Below, piece after piece: positions 14,977-24,578 of a stretch of DNA of 64,000 bases. This DNA comes from Acinetobacter sp. ANC 4173. GTDB lineage: Bacteria; Pseudomonadota; Gammaproteobacteria; Pseudomonadales; Moraxellaceae. The position numbers and the translations under genes are program-made. The DNA lies in NCBI RefSeq assembly GCF_004331255.1, contig NZ_SJOF01000003.1, forward strand, positions 248,001 to 312,000, read 5' to 3'. The notes below the pieces were generated by a model. That model was not told the origin of the DNA. It saw nothing but the letters and a program-made list of their open reading frames with translations, and did no database searches. Every line of letters begins with the position of its first letter. Position 1 is the stretch's first letter.

Positions 14977-15867
14977 TCAATTTTCTCGGGGTAAGTATTG
15001 CTGGATAATGCTGGAAAAATCTAAATGCGCATTGCCTTGTAAACACAATTGTTGATAGAGCTGCTGGGCCAAACCACCGAGTAATACAGGTTGCTTGACT
15101 TGGCCTGCAGCTTCAATGGCCAAACCTAAATCTTTGAGCATGAGTTGCGAGGCAAACCCGTCGGTATAACCACGACCTGCGGGTGCATTCGGGCTAATAT
15201 CGGGCCAAGGATTACAAATTTCCGAACTCCAGCAACGGCCACTTGAGCTATTGATCACGCCTGCCAATGCATGCGTATCAATGCCCAATCGGCTACCCAA
15301 AGCCATGCCTTCTGCCACGGCCGCCATAGAAATGCCGAGAATCATGTTATTGCAAATCTTCGCAATTTGCCCTGCACCGACCGCACCACAGTGCACGGTG
15401 TTTTTGCCCATAAAGCTTAAAATCGGCTGCACGCGCTCATAAGTCGCATCATCAGCGCCGACCATAAAGGTCAAGGTGCCTGCTTTAGCACCAATGGTGC
15501 CACCAGAAACAGGCGCATCGCAGACTTGAACCTGATGCTTCAAGCCTTCAGCAGCAACATCTTTAATGGTTTGTGGGTCAATGGTACTCGAGTCAATACA
15601 GAGACTACCTGCACGCATTACCGCCAGAATTCCCGTTTCACCCAAATACACCTCGTGCACATGCTTGGCTGCGGGCAGCATGCTGATCACCACATCTGCC
15701 TGCTCAGCGGCCGTTTGCGGGCTGTCACAAATAATCCCGCCACTTTCAGCAAACGGTTGTAAGGCTTTTTCACTCAAGTCATAACCTAACACCGTTTGCC
15801 CTGCTTTGAGCAGGTTCTGTGCCATCGAACCGCCCATATTCCCTAAACCAATGAAAGCTATCTTCAT
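14977..15867 (-). CDS. mmsB: 3-hydroxyisobutyrate dehydrogenase
   Basis: This 296-residue NAD-dependent enzyme oxidises 3-hydroxyisobutyrate to methylmalonate semialdehyde. The Rossmann motif GLGNMGGSMA is at residues 7-16, the substrate-binding DAPVSGGTIGA block is near 117-127, and the catalytic lysine is in GAGQIAKICNN near 165-175. Length and motifs match the beta-hydroxyacid dehydrogenase family. An AAGGAG site precedes the ATG. It follows mmsA by 11 bases, as in the mmsAB operons of pseudomonads. Confidence 0.95.
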   Translation of the reverse strand: MKIAFIGLGNMGGSMAQNLLKAGQTVLGYDLSEKALQPFAESGGIICDSPQTAAEQADVVISMLPAAKHVHEVYLGETGILAVMRAGSLCIDSSTIDPQTIKDVAAEGLKHQVQVCDAPVSGGTIGAKAGTLTFMVGADDATYERVQPILSFMGKNTVHCGAVGAGQIAKICNNMILGISMAAVAEGMALGSRLGIDTHALAGVINSSSGRCWSSEICNPWPDISPNAPAGRGYTDGFASQLMLKDLGLAIEAAGQVKQPVLLGGLAQQLYQQLCLQGNAHLDFSSIIQQYLPREN

Positions 15868-15878
15868 CTCGCTACTCC

Positions 15879-17396
15879 TTAGCGTAAACTGATGGTGGTA
15901 TTGACTTCCCCTGCGTCTTGACTGTCTTCAAACCAACGACTGGTAATGGTTTTGGTTTGCGTATAGAACTGTACTGCTTGTTTACCATAAGGGCCTAAGT
16001 CACCGAGCTTTGAGCCACGCGAACCTGTAAAGCTAAAGAATGGCACAGGGACTGGAATTGGAATATTGATGCCCACTTGACCAATATCAATACGGTTTTG
16101 GAAAGTCCGTGCCACTGCCCCACTTTGGGTAAATAAGCCCACACCATTCCCAAATGGATTGGCATTGACCAGTTCAATCGCTTCATCCAACGTCTCCACA
16201 CAAAGAATGGTCAGTACAGGGCCAAAAATTTCTTCTTTATAAATACGCATATCCGTGGTGACATTGCTAAACACCGTTGCCCCGACAAAGTTGCCATTTT
16301 CATAGCCTTGGACTTGAATATCGCGACCATCCAGTAGTAATTCAGCACCTTGTTCTACCCCACTGTTAATCAAATCAATCACACGGGCTTTGGCACGCGG
16401 TGAAATCACAGGACCAATGTCCGTATTCGGCTCATGCCCCGCATTCACGCTTAAGGTTTTGGCTTTTGCAACCAATTCATTGATCCAGTGTTTACTGTCA
16501 CCGACCATGACTGCCACTGAAAGCGCCATGCAACGTTGCCCTGCCGCACCAAAGGCTGCACCGACCATGGCATTTAGGGTTTGTTCTTTATTGGCATCAG
16601 GCATCACCACCACATGGTTTTTCGCACCCATCATCGATTGCACGCGCTTGCCATGTTGACCCGCCAAGTTATAGACATGTGTGCCGACAGCAGTCGAACC
16701 CACAAAGGAAATGGCTTTGATGTCTTGATGGGTACACAGCGCATCGACTACATCTTTGCCGCCATGCACCACATTCAGTACGCCTGCGGGAATACCGGCT
16801 TCGATTGCCAACTCGACCAACATCATGGTGGAGAGCGGATCTTGTTCAGATGGCTTCAAAACAAAGGTATTGCCGCAGACGATTGCCATGGGGAACATCC
16901 ACAAAGGAATCATCGCAGGGAAGTTAAATGGAGTAATGCCTGCACAGACACCTAGAGGTTGTTGCAAGGTATAAGTATCCACCCCGCGTGCCACCCCTTC
17001 GGTATATTCGCCCATTTGCAGCGTGCCAATCGAACAGGCATGTTCCACCACTTCTAAACCACGCTGAATATCACCTTCCGCATCCGCCAAGGTTTTGCCC
17101 TGTTCTGCAGTGAGTACCTGTGCAATTTTCTTGGCATTGTCGCGAATCAGTTGCTGTAGTTTCAGCATAATGCGCATACGCGCTTGAATCGGGGTTTCTC
17201 GCCAGCTGGCAAATGCCGCTTTTGCCGAAGCAATTGCGGCCTGTACTTCTTCAGGCGTTGCAAAAGGCACTAAACCAATGACTTCTTGCGTTGCTGGATT
17301 AACAATGTCTTGCCATTGCTGGGTTTTAGACTCGACAAACTCACCATTAATCAATAATTTAGCTGTCGATAATTGGATTTTAGAAACCGTATTCAT
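15879..17396 (-). CDS. mmsA: Methylmalonate-semialdehyde dehydrogenase (CoA-acylating)
   Basis: This 505-residue aldehyde dehydrogenase converts methylmalonate semialdehyde to propionyl-CoA, the last step of the valine branch before propionate metabolism. NFPAMIPLWM lies near residues 124-133, FVGSTAVGTHVY near 231-242, and the catalytic cysteine is in AAGQRCMALS near 278-287. GGAG lies a few bases before the ATG at 17396, so I prefer that start to the ATG seven codons earlier. It is the first gene of the leftward operon, divergent from a LysR regulator. Confidence 0.95.
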   Translation of the reverse strand: MNTVSKIQLSTAKLLINGEFVESKTQQWQDIVNPATQEVIGLVPFATPEEVQAAIASAKAAFASWRETPIQARMRIMLKLQQLIRDNAKKIAQVLTAEQGKTLADAEGDIQRGLEVVEHACSIGTLQMGEYTEGVARGVDTYTLQQPLGVCAGITPFNFPAMIPLWMFPMAIVCGNTFVLKPSEQDPLSTMMLVELAIEAGIPAGVLNVVHGGKDVVDALCTHQDIKAISFVGSTAVGTHVYNLAGQHGKRVQSMMGAKNHVVVMPDANKEQTLNAMVGAAFGAAGQRCMALSVAVMVGDSKHWINELVAKAKTLSVNAGHEPNTDIGPVISPRAKARVIDLINSGVEQGAELLLDGRDIQVQGYENGNFVGATVFSNVTTDMRIYKEEIFGPVLTILCVETLDEAIELVNANPFGNGVGLFTQSGAVARTFQNRIDIGQVGINIPIPVPVPFFSFTGSRGSKLGDLGPYGKQAVQFYTQTKTITSRWFEDSQDAGEVNTTISLR

Positions 17397-17504
17397 AACC
17401 TCTCCATAGGCATTCATTTTTATTGTGTTGCTGCTGAACCCTACGACTTAAACCGTATGTTCAATTTGTGATTTTCAAATCAGACTAGCAAAGAAAACTT
17501 TGAC

Positions 17505-17547
17505 CACCAATGCCGATTGGTGCACGATAGTTGTGCAATTTTGCACA
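17505..17547. promoter_or_regulatory. Paired palindromes between mmsA and the LysR gene
   Basis: Two perfect inverted repeats lie in the 169-base divergent gap: caccaat gccg attggtg (17505-17522) and tgtgcaa tt ttgcaca (17532-17547). Their centres are about 26 bases apart. They are good candidates for LysR binding sites controlling both directions. The second lies within 20 bases of the LysR start, which fits autorepression. Confidence 0.6.
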
Positions 17548-17565
17548 GGATGTGGAAAATAAAAA

Positions 17566-18447
17566 ATGAAAGTAGATTGGGATCATCTGCAATTTTTTTT
17601 GGTCTTGGCACGTGCCAAAACTCTGACCAATGCAGCACGGATTATTGGGGTTGAACACAGCACTGTGGCACGACGGATACAGTCTTTAGAAGTCGCTTTA
17701 GGTATACCCTTATTTAAACGTGAAGCCACAGGATATGAACTCACCGTTGATGGCATGGCACTGGTGCCGCGCGTAGAGCAAATGGAACAGGCTTTTTTGC
17801 AAATTCAAACACCGCAACAGCCGCTTGAAGGTCGTGTGCGAATTGGTGCACCGGAGGGTTTTGGCACAGCGTTTTTGACCCGTTTATTGGCCGAACTGTC
17901 GCAGCAATTTCCACTACTCACGATCGACCTGATCCCCGTCCCCAAGATGATCAAACTGTCACATCGTGAAGCGGATATTGTGATTTCAATTGACCGACCT
18001 AAATCGGGTCCCTACATCATTACCCGACTGACCGATTATTGTTTAAAAATTTATGGCAGCAAGCGCTATCTGACACAGCATCCGCCTATACAGCGCATGG
18101 AAGATTTAGCAACCCATCGTTTTGTCAATTATATTGAGGATCTGATTTATAGTTCGGAGCTGTATTGCTTGGAACGCCTGCCGATTCCTCTGACCGCCAA
18201 TTTTCGCAGCAGCAGTATTTTGGCCCAGCAAATTGCGGTCAATGCAGGGGCTGGATTGGCCCTTTTGCCGAATTTTTTGGCCCATGATCAGCCCGACTTA
18301 GAACAAGTTCTGCCCGAGCAGGTACGCTTCACGCATACCTTTTGGATGCTGACCTTTGTCGACCTACAACATGAGCCACGGATTAAATTGGTCTGGGATT
18401 ACCTGCGCAAACAGGCTGACCTCAAGCAATCCATTCTTATGGATTGA
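17566..18447 (+). CDS. LysR-type regulator, probably of the mms operon
   Basis: This 293-residue regulator has an N-terminal helix-turn-helix (NAARIIGVEHSTVARRIQSLE, about residues 21-42) and a substrate-binding effector domain. The recognition helix has STVARRI in place of the common PSVSRQI. It is divergent from mmsA across a gap with two palindromes, so it probably controls valine catabolism in response to an intermediate. Pseudomonad mmsR is an AraC-type protein, so this is a different regulator in the same position. Target and inducer are inferred. Confidence 0.85.
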   Translation: MKVDWDHLQFFLVLARAKTLTNAARIIGVEHSTVARRIQSLEVALGIPLFKREATGYELTVDGMALVPRVEQMEQAFLQIQTPQQPLEGRVRIGAPEGFGTAFLTRLLAELSQQFPLLTIDLIPVPKMIKLSHREADIVISIDRPKSGPYIITRLTDYCLKIYGSKRYLTQHPPIQRMEDLATHRFVNYIEDLIYSSELYCLERLPIPLTANFRSSSILAQQIAVNAGAGLALLPNFLAHDQPDLEQVLPEQVRFTHTFWMLTFVDLQHEPRIKLVWDYLRKQADLKQSILMD

Positions 18448-18470
18448 GACTGGCGAAGCTGATTGCTTGA

Positions 18471-18935
18471 TCAGTATTCTCCCATCGCGATACGGCGGGT
18501 GAGCTGTTCCAAACGATCGACTTTCTGACTTTGTGGCAAAACACGGCAGACCATTTCTGCCGTGTAATCCAGTGCAGTATTGGGAATAATTGCTCGGGTC
18601 TGACTGGCGGTATAATTTTGGCTACTGATCAAGGAACCATTTTTTTTAAAGTTCGCCGATGAGCGAATCCTATACTGTTCGCTGTCACAACCCACGCGGT
18701 ACAAGGCCAAGGAATAATCACCCAGTTCCAAACCATCTTTTTCTTTATCCGTTTTAATCAGATATTTCACCCAGTACTCAACTTCGTTACTTTTTACATC
18801 CGTCACTTTCACTCGATTAAAATCAATATACATATATTGTGAACGGTCATAATTGGCATTGACGTAAGTCCACTCCGCACATGCAGATACGCCCCAAAAT
18901 AAGCTTAGAAAACTGACCAACACACGATTTAACAC
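18471..18935 (-). CDS. Secreted protein resembling surface-adhesin protein E
   Basis: This is a 154-residue protein with a signal peptide of about 20 residues ending near SACAEW. The mature part (AEWTYVNANYDRSQYMYID, then a region with WVKYLI and YSLALYRVGCDSEQY) resembles the small periplasmic or surface proteins annotated as surface-adhesin protein E in Acinetobacter and Neisseria relatives. Cysteines in VGCDSE and MVCRVL probably pair. It is convergent with the LysR gene, 23 bases away. Function unproven. Confidence 0.65.
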   Translation of the reverse strand: MLNRVLVSFLSLFWGVSACAEWTYVNANYDRSQYMYIDFNRVKVTDVKSNEVEYWVKYLIKTDKEKDGLELGDYSLALYRVGCDSEQYRIRSSANFKKNGSLISSQNYTASQTRAIIPNTALDYTAEMVCRVLPQSQKVDRLEQLTRRIAMGEY

Positions 18936-19092
18936 AATACTATCCCCCAGATAGGCGCAGGGATTATAGCAACTTCAACCGATAAAGCACACAAGAAAAA
19001 ATAACTAACACACTGAAATAATTAGATTTATACCAATTAAATTCAACATTTTTAGCACAGATTAAGCGGCATTTGCGTGACTGGTTGGCACT

Positions 19093-20019
19093 CTAGATCG
19101 ACTCTGCGGAATATTTAGCATCCTGATGGCAGATCATTTGCAAGATGCTGGCGAAATTAATCGCCAATTGAGTGGCTAAATGCTGTTTATAAATTACCGC
19201 CAATCCGACCGTAGGGGCCGGTTCGGCAAAAGGCCGATACACCACACCCTGAATTTGTAATTGCTGTGAAGATTCGGGCACCATCGATACCCCCAAATTC
19301 GCCGCCACCAAAGATAAAATTGAGACAATCTGTGGGGCGCTCTGACCCATTTTGGGTTCAAAGCCTGCTTGCTGACAAGCATCAGTCACCGCATCATATA
19401 AGCCTGCACTGACGCTACGGGGGGACAAAATCATTTCGTGCTCACGTAAGCATGTCACCTGTAAAGGTTGCTCATCCTGCGCTAAATCACGGCGTACAGA
19501 AACCGCCGCAATTAATGCTTCATGCAACAGCTGTTGCATGGCTAAACTGCTATGAATTTGGCGAGGTGGGCGAATAATAGCAACATCCAGGCGGTCTTCC
19601 AGCACATAGTCAATTAATTTCAGGGAATTGGCTTCTTCCAGTTTTAACCCAACTTTGGGATACTGCTGCTGATAACGCCGAATACTCTCAGGAATTAAAG
19701 GGTTCAACATGGAGGTACCTGTAAAACCCAAACGCAACTGTCCCACCTCGCCATTAGAAACATAGCGTGCCAACTGAATGGCATCGTCCAATTGATGTTG
19801 CAGAGGTTCCACCGCAGTAAGAAAAGCTTGCCCAACTTCGGTCAACACGACTCCTTGAGAGGTTCGCAGGAACAGCTCGGCACCAATACTCTCTTCCAGA
19901 TCACGGATTTGCATACTCAAGGGCGGCTGACTCATGCACAAGCGTTGTGCTGCGCGGGTAAAGTTTTTTTCTTCTGCCACGGTTAAGAAATAGCGAATAT
20001 GACGCAGCTCAATATTCAT
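19093..20019 (-). CDS. LysR-type transcriptional regulator
   Basis: This is a 308-residue regulator. The start (MNIELRHIRYFLTVAEEKNFTRAA) and the helix-turn-helix with SQPPLSMQIRDLEE (about residues 30-43) place it in the BenM/CatM-like LysR group, followed by a typical effector domain. It is divergent from an MFS transporter across about 115 bases, so it probably regulates that exporter. The inducer is unknown. Confidence 0.85.
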   Translation of the reverse strand: MNIELRHIRYFLTVAEEKNFTRAAQRLCMSQPPLSMQIRDLEESIGAELFLRTSQGVVLTEVGQAFLTAVEPLQHQLDDAIQLARYVSNGEVGQLRLGFTGTSMLNPLIPESIRRYQQQYPKVGLKLEEANSLKLIDYVLEDRLDVAIIRPPRQIHSSLAMQQLLHEALIAAVSVRRDLAQDEQPLQVTCLREHEMILSPRSVSAGLYDAVTDACQQAGFEPKMGQSAPQIVSILSLVAANLGVSMVPESSQQLQIQGVVYRPFAEPAPTVGLAVIYKQHLATQLAINFASILQMICHQDAKYSAESI

Positions 20020-20134
20020 ATATAAAACATATATTGCTATAGACTTAAATATATTAGAAAGATAACCATTGCACTGCTAGGCTTATTCTGTAAATGATCA
20101 TGCAAGCCAAACACTTTGGCTGTTGGAAATTCAG

Positions 20135-21379
20135 ATGCTTAGCCCTGCTTCTTCAAGTCCAGAACTTGCCCCCGCCTCCCCTTTATCCGAATCATGGATT
20201 GAATCTGGTACGAGCACATATTATCGTGCAGGGCTGGCCCTGTTTTTGGTGGGATTTGCCAGTTTCTCGCTGATTTATTGTGTTCAACCTTTACTGCCTG
20301 CGTTTACCCAAACCTTTGCGGTCAGTCCTGCCAATAGTGCACTGGCATTGTCCCTGACCACTGCTTTCTTAGCCATTTCGATTGTACTCTCCAGTGCTTT
20401 TTCACAAGCTTTAGGTCGGCGTAATGTCATTTTCATGTCCATGGCTTGTGCGGCTGGACTGAATATCTTGGCGATGTTTATTCCCCACTGGTACACCTTT
20501 CTTGCCACACGGGCTTTGGAAGGCTTTGTACTCGGCGGGGTTCCTGCCGTGACCATGGCATGGATTGCAGAAGAAATGGACCCCAAAGCTTTGGCACAAA
20601 CCATGGGGCTGTATATTGCGGGAACGGCTTTTGGTGGCATGATGGGACGGGTCGGCATGGGCATGCTGATTGAATGGGTCAACTGGCAAACGGCATTGGG
20701 CTTACTGGGTTTATTGTGTTTGCTCTGCGCCTGTGGTTTCTTATATCTACTGCCACCTTCTCGTCATTTTGTCATAAAAAAAGGGCTAAATTTAAATTTC
20801 CATGTGCAAGCATGGTGCGCTCATCTCCGCAATCGTTCATTACTGCGTCTCTATGCGTTGGGCTTTGTGTTGACCAGTATCTTTGTAACCCTATTTAACT
20901 ACATTACTTTCCGTCTCGATGCAGCGCCGTATTCTTTGAGTCAAACTCAAATCAGTCTAATTTTTCTCTCGTATAGTTTGGGCATGCTGTCTTCATCATT
21001 GGCCGCTCGTCTGGCACAACGCTATGGCCGACAAAGTATGATAATTCTGGGCTTTGTGGTTATGGGATTAGGCATTGCCTGCACCTTGGCGCAGAATCTC
21101 TGGATCATCATTATCGGTGTGGCATTCATTACCACGGGTTTCTTTATTGCCCACGCCCTCTGTAGTGGTTTAGTCGGTGCTACAGCCCAGGACAACAAAG
21201 GACATGCGACTTCGTTATATTTACTGTTTTACTATCTCGGTTCGAGCATCATCGGTTCAGCAGGAGGATGGTTTTGGTTACATGCAGGATGGTTAGGCGT
21301 TGTGCTCTTGGCGCTGCTCTTGGTACTTGCAGGTATTGGACTCAACCTCATTAAAGTTTCCCCTCTGCACCGTACTTAA
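20135..21379 (+). CDS. MFS transporter (YnfM-like efflux family)
   Basis: This 414-residue membrane protein has about 12 hydrophobic segments. Segments such as YCVQPLLPAF, the RRNVIF loop after helix 2, and GFVLGGVPAV with MAWIAEEM resemble the YnfM/arabinose-efflux group of the major facilitator superfamily. I use the ATG at 20135, which has GGA about eight bases upstream, rather than a TTG four codons earlier. It is divergent from a LysR gene that probably controls it. The substrate cannot be read from sequence. Confidence 0.85.
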   Translation: MLSPASSSPELAPASPLSESWIESGTSTYYRAGLALFLVGFASFSLIYCVQPLLPAFTQTFAVSPANSALALSLTTAFLAISIVLSSAFSQALGRRNVIFMSMACAAGLNILAMFIPHWYTFLATRALEGFVLGGVPAVTMAWIAEEMDPKALAQTMGLYIAGTAFGGMMGRVGMGMLIEWVNWQTALGLLGLLCLLCACGFLYLLPPSRHFVIKKGLNLNFHVQAWCAHLRNRSLLRLYALGFVLTSIFVTLFNYITFRLDAAPYSLSQTQISLIFLSYSLGMLSSSLAARLAQRYGRQSMIILGFVVMGLGIACTLAQNLWIIIIGVAFITTGFFIAHALCSGLVGATAQDNKGHATSLYLLFYYLGSSIIGSAGGWFWLHAGWLGVVLLALLLVLAGIGLNLIKVSPLHRT

Positions 21380-21412
21380 CTTTCCAAATCGATCAAGGAA
21401 CATCTTTTTATC

Positions 21413-21739
21413 ATGTTGAGCTTATTTGTTTATGGCACGCTTGGACCAAGCCGCCCCAATGCGCATATTTTAGAAAATATGGGTGGGACATGGGCAACAG
21501 CCTATGTCCATGGTGAATTACATGCCAAAGGTTGGGGCGCAGACTTAGGCTTTCCGGGTCTTATACTCAATGAAAATGCTTCTGCTGTACAAGGCTTTGT
21601 GTTTTTCTCGGAAAATTTAGCCCGACATTGGGCAATTCTCGATGAATTTGAAGGTGAAGGTTATGTCCGTAGCCCAGTACAAGCCACCTTAATCGAGACA
21701 GGTGAATGTATTAACACTTGGATTTACCGTCTAAAATAG
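21413..21739 (+). CDS. Gamma-glutamylcyclotransferase-like (AIG2) protein
   Basis: This 108-residue protein has the family hallmarks: VYGTLG at residues 6-11 and a glutamate in LDEFEGEGYVR near 76-86 that is the likely acid/base. The fold (BtrG-like) cleaves gamma-glutamyl amines with release of 5-oxoproline, but many bacterial members have untested substrates. It follows the MFS gene by 33 bases and may be cotranscribed. It precedes tRNA-Thr. Confidence 0.8.
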   Translation: MLSLFVYGTLGPSRPNAHILENMGGTWATAYVHGELHAKGWGADLGFPGLILNENASAVQGFVFFSENLARHWAILDEFEGEGYVRSPVQATLIETGECINTWIYRLK

Positions 21740-21823
21740 CTTTCTTTTTATACAAAAATAGCCAATCAATCGAAACTTGTATTCAACGCATAACGCTGAG
21801 CATTCAATCGTTCATTTTTTGGC

Positions 21824-21851
21824 TTGCATTCAAAACAACTTAATGTAAAAT
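21824..21851 (+). promoter_or_regulatory. Promoter of tRNA-Thr
   Basis: TTGCAT (21824-21829) and TAAAAT (21846-21851) are separated by 16 bases and lie 15 bases before the tRNA, the expected spacing for a sigma-70 promoter. Confidence 0.6.
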
Positions 21852-21865
21852 GCACAGCACAAGAT

Positions 21866-21941
<76 letters not shown>

Positions 21942-21950
21942 TTCACTTAA

Positions 21951-21978
21951 GCTCACTATTTATTAGTGGGCTTTTGTT
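21951..21978 (+). terminator. Terminator after tRNA-Thr
   Basis: The arms gctcacta and tagtgggc pair with one mismatch across a five-base loop and are followed by a T-rich tract. Confidence 0.75.
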
Positions 21979-21997
21979 GTTTTTAGACCTGCATTTT

Positions 21998-22837
21998 TTA
22001 TTTCTTCTGTGCGGTCACTTGCACATACCGCACTACACCCTGCTCAAATAAATGCCGACACAATTTTGCCGTCAACTGAATCTTCATCAAATCAAAAGCT
22101 GTATATGGCGCGACTGCATGTGGCATTTCTGTCTGCTGCTGAACATATCGGGCAAAGCCACCCAATACAGCTTCAGAACAATCCTCAATTTGAATCTGTT
22201 CAAAACCCGCTTGCGCCAACTGTTGCTGTACAGCAATTTCATCAAGCAAGTCTTTTAAATTCACATCGGCAGCTTTAAGCAACAAGGCCAACTGCATTTT
22301 TTCCACGGCATTTAAATTCAAAAACTTTGGGCTTAAAATTAAGCAATGAAATCCCAAATGCCCTTTTGAATTTAAAACGGGCGCAACTGAATTTAAAAAT
22401 GAATTCAAAGCACTGTGATAAGCCGCATCGAGACACAGCACCACATCAAAAGCTTGCTGAAAGGAAATTTGTTTTAAATTTAAAAAAGATTGGCAATGAA
22501 TGGCTTGCAGCTTGGGTATTGCTGTTTGAATTTGTTGTACACATTTGGGTTGTAATTCAACCGCTTCAATATGTTGTACCTGATACTGTTGTTGCCAATG
22601 CAACAGGCTTGCCCCCTGTCCACAGCCCAAATCTAAAAGATGATCAGACGCGGTTAATTGCACACTGTGGGCCAAATGATCGGCAAGGGCACGGCAAGCT
22701 TCGGGATAGGTCTGATGTATTTCAGACCAATACCCCAAATTGCTCCAAGCCAGTTCGCTGCTGTCCCCTAATAATTTTGCATTGATGGCATATTTATGTT
22801 GGGAAACCTCTGTGCGAAGCTGTTGGAGCCATTTCAT
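21998..22837 (-). CDS. Class I SAM-dependent methyltransferase
   Basis: This 279-residue protein (from the ATG at 22837) has the S-adenosylmethionine motif LDLGCGQGASLL near residues 66-77 and an acidic motif II in VEAVEL. A cysteine in VLCLDAAYH sits where cyclopropane-synthase-like or small-molecule methyltransferases place motif IV. A TTG at 22864 would add nine residues and overlap the upstream gene by 23 bases. The gene is coupled to a flavoprotein whose stop lies four bases before this ATG. The pair may modify lipids or a small metabolite; the substrate is unknown. Confidence 0.78.
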   Translation of the reverse strand: MKWLQQLRTEVSQHKYAINAKLLGDSSELAWSNLGYWSEIHQTYPEACRALADHLAHSVQLTASDHLLDLGCGQGASLLHWQQQYQVQHIEAVELQPKCVQQIQTAIPKLQAIHCQSFLNLKQISFQQAFDVVLCLDAAYHSALNSFLNSVAPVLNSKGHLGFHCLILSPKFLNLNAVEKMQLALLLKAADVNLKDLLDEIAVQQQLAQAGFEQIQIEDCSEAVLGGFARYVQQQTEMPHAVAPYTAFDLMKIQLTAKLCRHLFEQGVVRYVQVTAQKK

Positions 22838-22841
22838 GAAC

Positions 22842-24140
22842 TTAGTAGCCGAGTTGCGGAGCAACCTCTACTTTAGGCTTTAAGCCGACGAACGGCAATG
22901 GTGCACCAAAAATCTCAGCAATATTCATGGCAGAGGTCACTGCCGATTCCAAGATTGGTAAGCCATCACATGACCAAGAACCGCAGTAGAATACTTTGCG
23001 ATTAGGTTGCTTATGACGTTCTTGCAACTGTTTATTCAAGGCCACGGTTTCCGAGTTCACCACCGCACGGGTTAACGTTACACTGGAAATGATCTTTTTC
23101 GGATCAATTTCAGTCACAGGACGCCAAGTTTGGAACACAGGATTTTTACCCACGAGGCTTGGCTCAACTGCGTTTAACCAGACCGTGAATTGCTGACGGG
23201 TAAATTTGCGGTCCATCATATAACTCAACACTGCCCAGTCTTTACGCTTCGGTGGCATGACAGACGTGTCGGTATGAATGACCAATTGACCTTGTTCAAA
23301 CTTAAATTGTTTCAATAAATCAATATCGTCTTTAAATTGCGCTTGATCAAGGAAGGTATCAATTTTATTGGTCGGGGTTGCAATCACCACACGGTCAAAT
23401 TGATAACTTTCGCCAGCGGAATTTTCTACCAGCACTTTATCGCCTTGCTCTTTCACATGGTTAATCGCTGAACCACTGTGGATTTCAATGCCTTGAATGA
23501 GCTTATCCACCAAGGCTGGCGTACCGCCCTGCATACGTAACAAGGCATCACCATCGGTGAGTTGACGTAAGAAGGTCAACAACGGTTTTGCAGGCCAGTC
23601 ACCAATGGTTTTCGGGTTACAAGTACAAATGGTGTATAACACTGGCATTACCGCACCATGCCAGAAGACTTCTTCAATATCATTCTGATTAATGAATTCA
23701 GCCAAGGTAATCTCTTGATTCTCAGATTTAAAAAATTGAGAAATCGCGGTTTTTAACTGCAACATACCTTTGACCAAGCGCCAACCATATTGTTTGATGC
23801 CTTTACGGTTATTGATAATTGGGAAATTACCAATACGGGTACGTGTGGTGGTGAGCCATGTTTCGGTTTTATCTTCAAATAACCAGCTACATGCCATATA
23901 GGTTCGTACTGGGTAAGTTTGAATACCTAAATACGTTGCTAAACTTAAGGTGTTTTTCCACAAGTGTGGATTCATGACACGCAAAGGTGCATCAATCAGA
24001 CCGCCTTCAAATTCAGTACTGTGACTATCCATTCCACGGCCTGGTAAGGCTTCAAAAATTGTAATGTTATGTCCAGCATCTTTAAGAATTCTCGCCGTAG
24101 CCAGCCCAGCCATGCCACTACCAATAACTGCTATATCCAA
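22842..24140 (-). CDS. FAD-dependent amine-oxidase-like oxidoreductase
   Basis: This 432-residue flavoprotein opens with an FAD-binding Rossmann motif (VIGSGMAGLATA, residues 4-15) and an E ribose ligand in FEALPGRGM. The C-terminal CGSWSCDGLPILESAVTSA block is the second FAD contact typical of amine oxidase / phytoene-desaturase relatives. The start codon appears to be TTG at 24140, preceded by a GGA-rich stretch. It is coupled to the methyltransferase gene downstream. Relatives in similar arrangements act on unsaturated lipids or carotenoid-like substrates, but there is no proof here. Confidence 0.8.
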   Translation of the reverse strand: MDIAVIGSGMAGLATARILKDAGHNITIFEALPGRGMDSHSTEFEGGLIDAPLRVMNPHLWKNTLSLATYLGIQTYPVRTYMACSWLFEDKTETWLTTTRTRIGNFPIINNRKGIKQYGWRLVKGMLQLKTAISQFFKSENQEITLAEFINQNDIEEVFWHGAVMPVLYTICTCNPKTIGDWPAKPLLTFLRQLTDGDALLRMQGGTPALVDKLIQGIEIHSGSAINHVKEQGDKVLVENSAGESYQFDRVVIATPTNKIDTFLDQAQFKDDIDLLKQFKFEQGQLVIHTDTSVMPPKRKDWAVLSYMMDRKFTRQQFTVWLNAVEPSLVGKNPVFQTWRPVTEIDPKKIISSVTLTRAVVNSETVALNKQLQERHKQPNRKVFYCGSWSCDGLPILESAVTSAMNIAEIFGAPLPFVGLKPKVEVAPQLGY

Positions 24141-24578
24141 AGTTATTATCCGTCAGTTACACATTAAGGAAATTATGTACCACAGGGCCACAAAACAGAC
24201 TATTAAAAAATGCCAGAATCCATGCTTTTAAAATTCGTTAACAATTTAATTTTAGCCCGCCAAATCGATGACTTAGTGCATGCTCACTTTTCACACAAAG
24301 TTATTTTCCAAAGCATATATTTTTTATTTTCTTTTTAAAATTAGTTCGTTATATATATTCATCTTTCACTTTCAATTTTACAAGCAAGCCAAAGGTGAGT
24401 ATCATACACCGCATAAAAACAACAACTCCATCACACTAACCCCAATATGACACTATGCAAATCTAATTGATACCATCTGTGTCATCCACAACAAAGCTTA
24501 AAGCGCAAAAAGCCCCGAATCACCTCGAGGCTCCTTCTTTTTTTCTACAATGTACAGGATTTAGATTGGCTAAATGGC
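24141..24578. other. Intergenic region, flavoprotein promoter side
   Basis: No gene is seen in these 438 bases. The left part is AT-rich (24200-24420) and should contain the leftward flavoprotein promoter. The right end holds the pirin terminator. Confidence 0.5.
24511..24532 (-). terminator. Terminator after the pirin gene
   Basis: The arms agccccga and tcgaggct pair with one mismatch; on the minus strand the stem is followed by five T. A T run on the other side also allows rightward termination. Confidence 0.7.

Noticed and set aside
20284..20689. Open frames antisense to the MFS gene
   Set aside because: They are antisense shadows with no ribosome sites. The MFS frame is the real one.
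22327..22785. 152-codon plus-strand frame opposite the methyltransferase gene
   Set aside because: It is antisense to the SAM-binding core of a recognisable enzyme.
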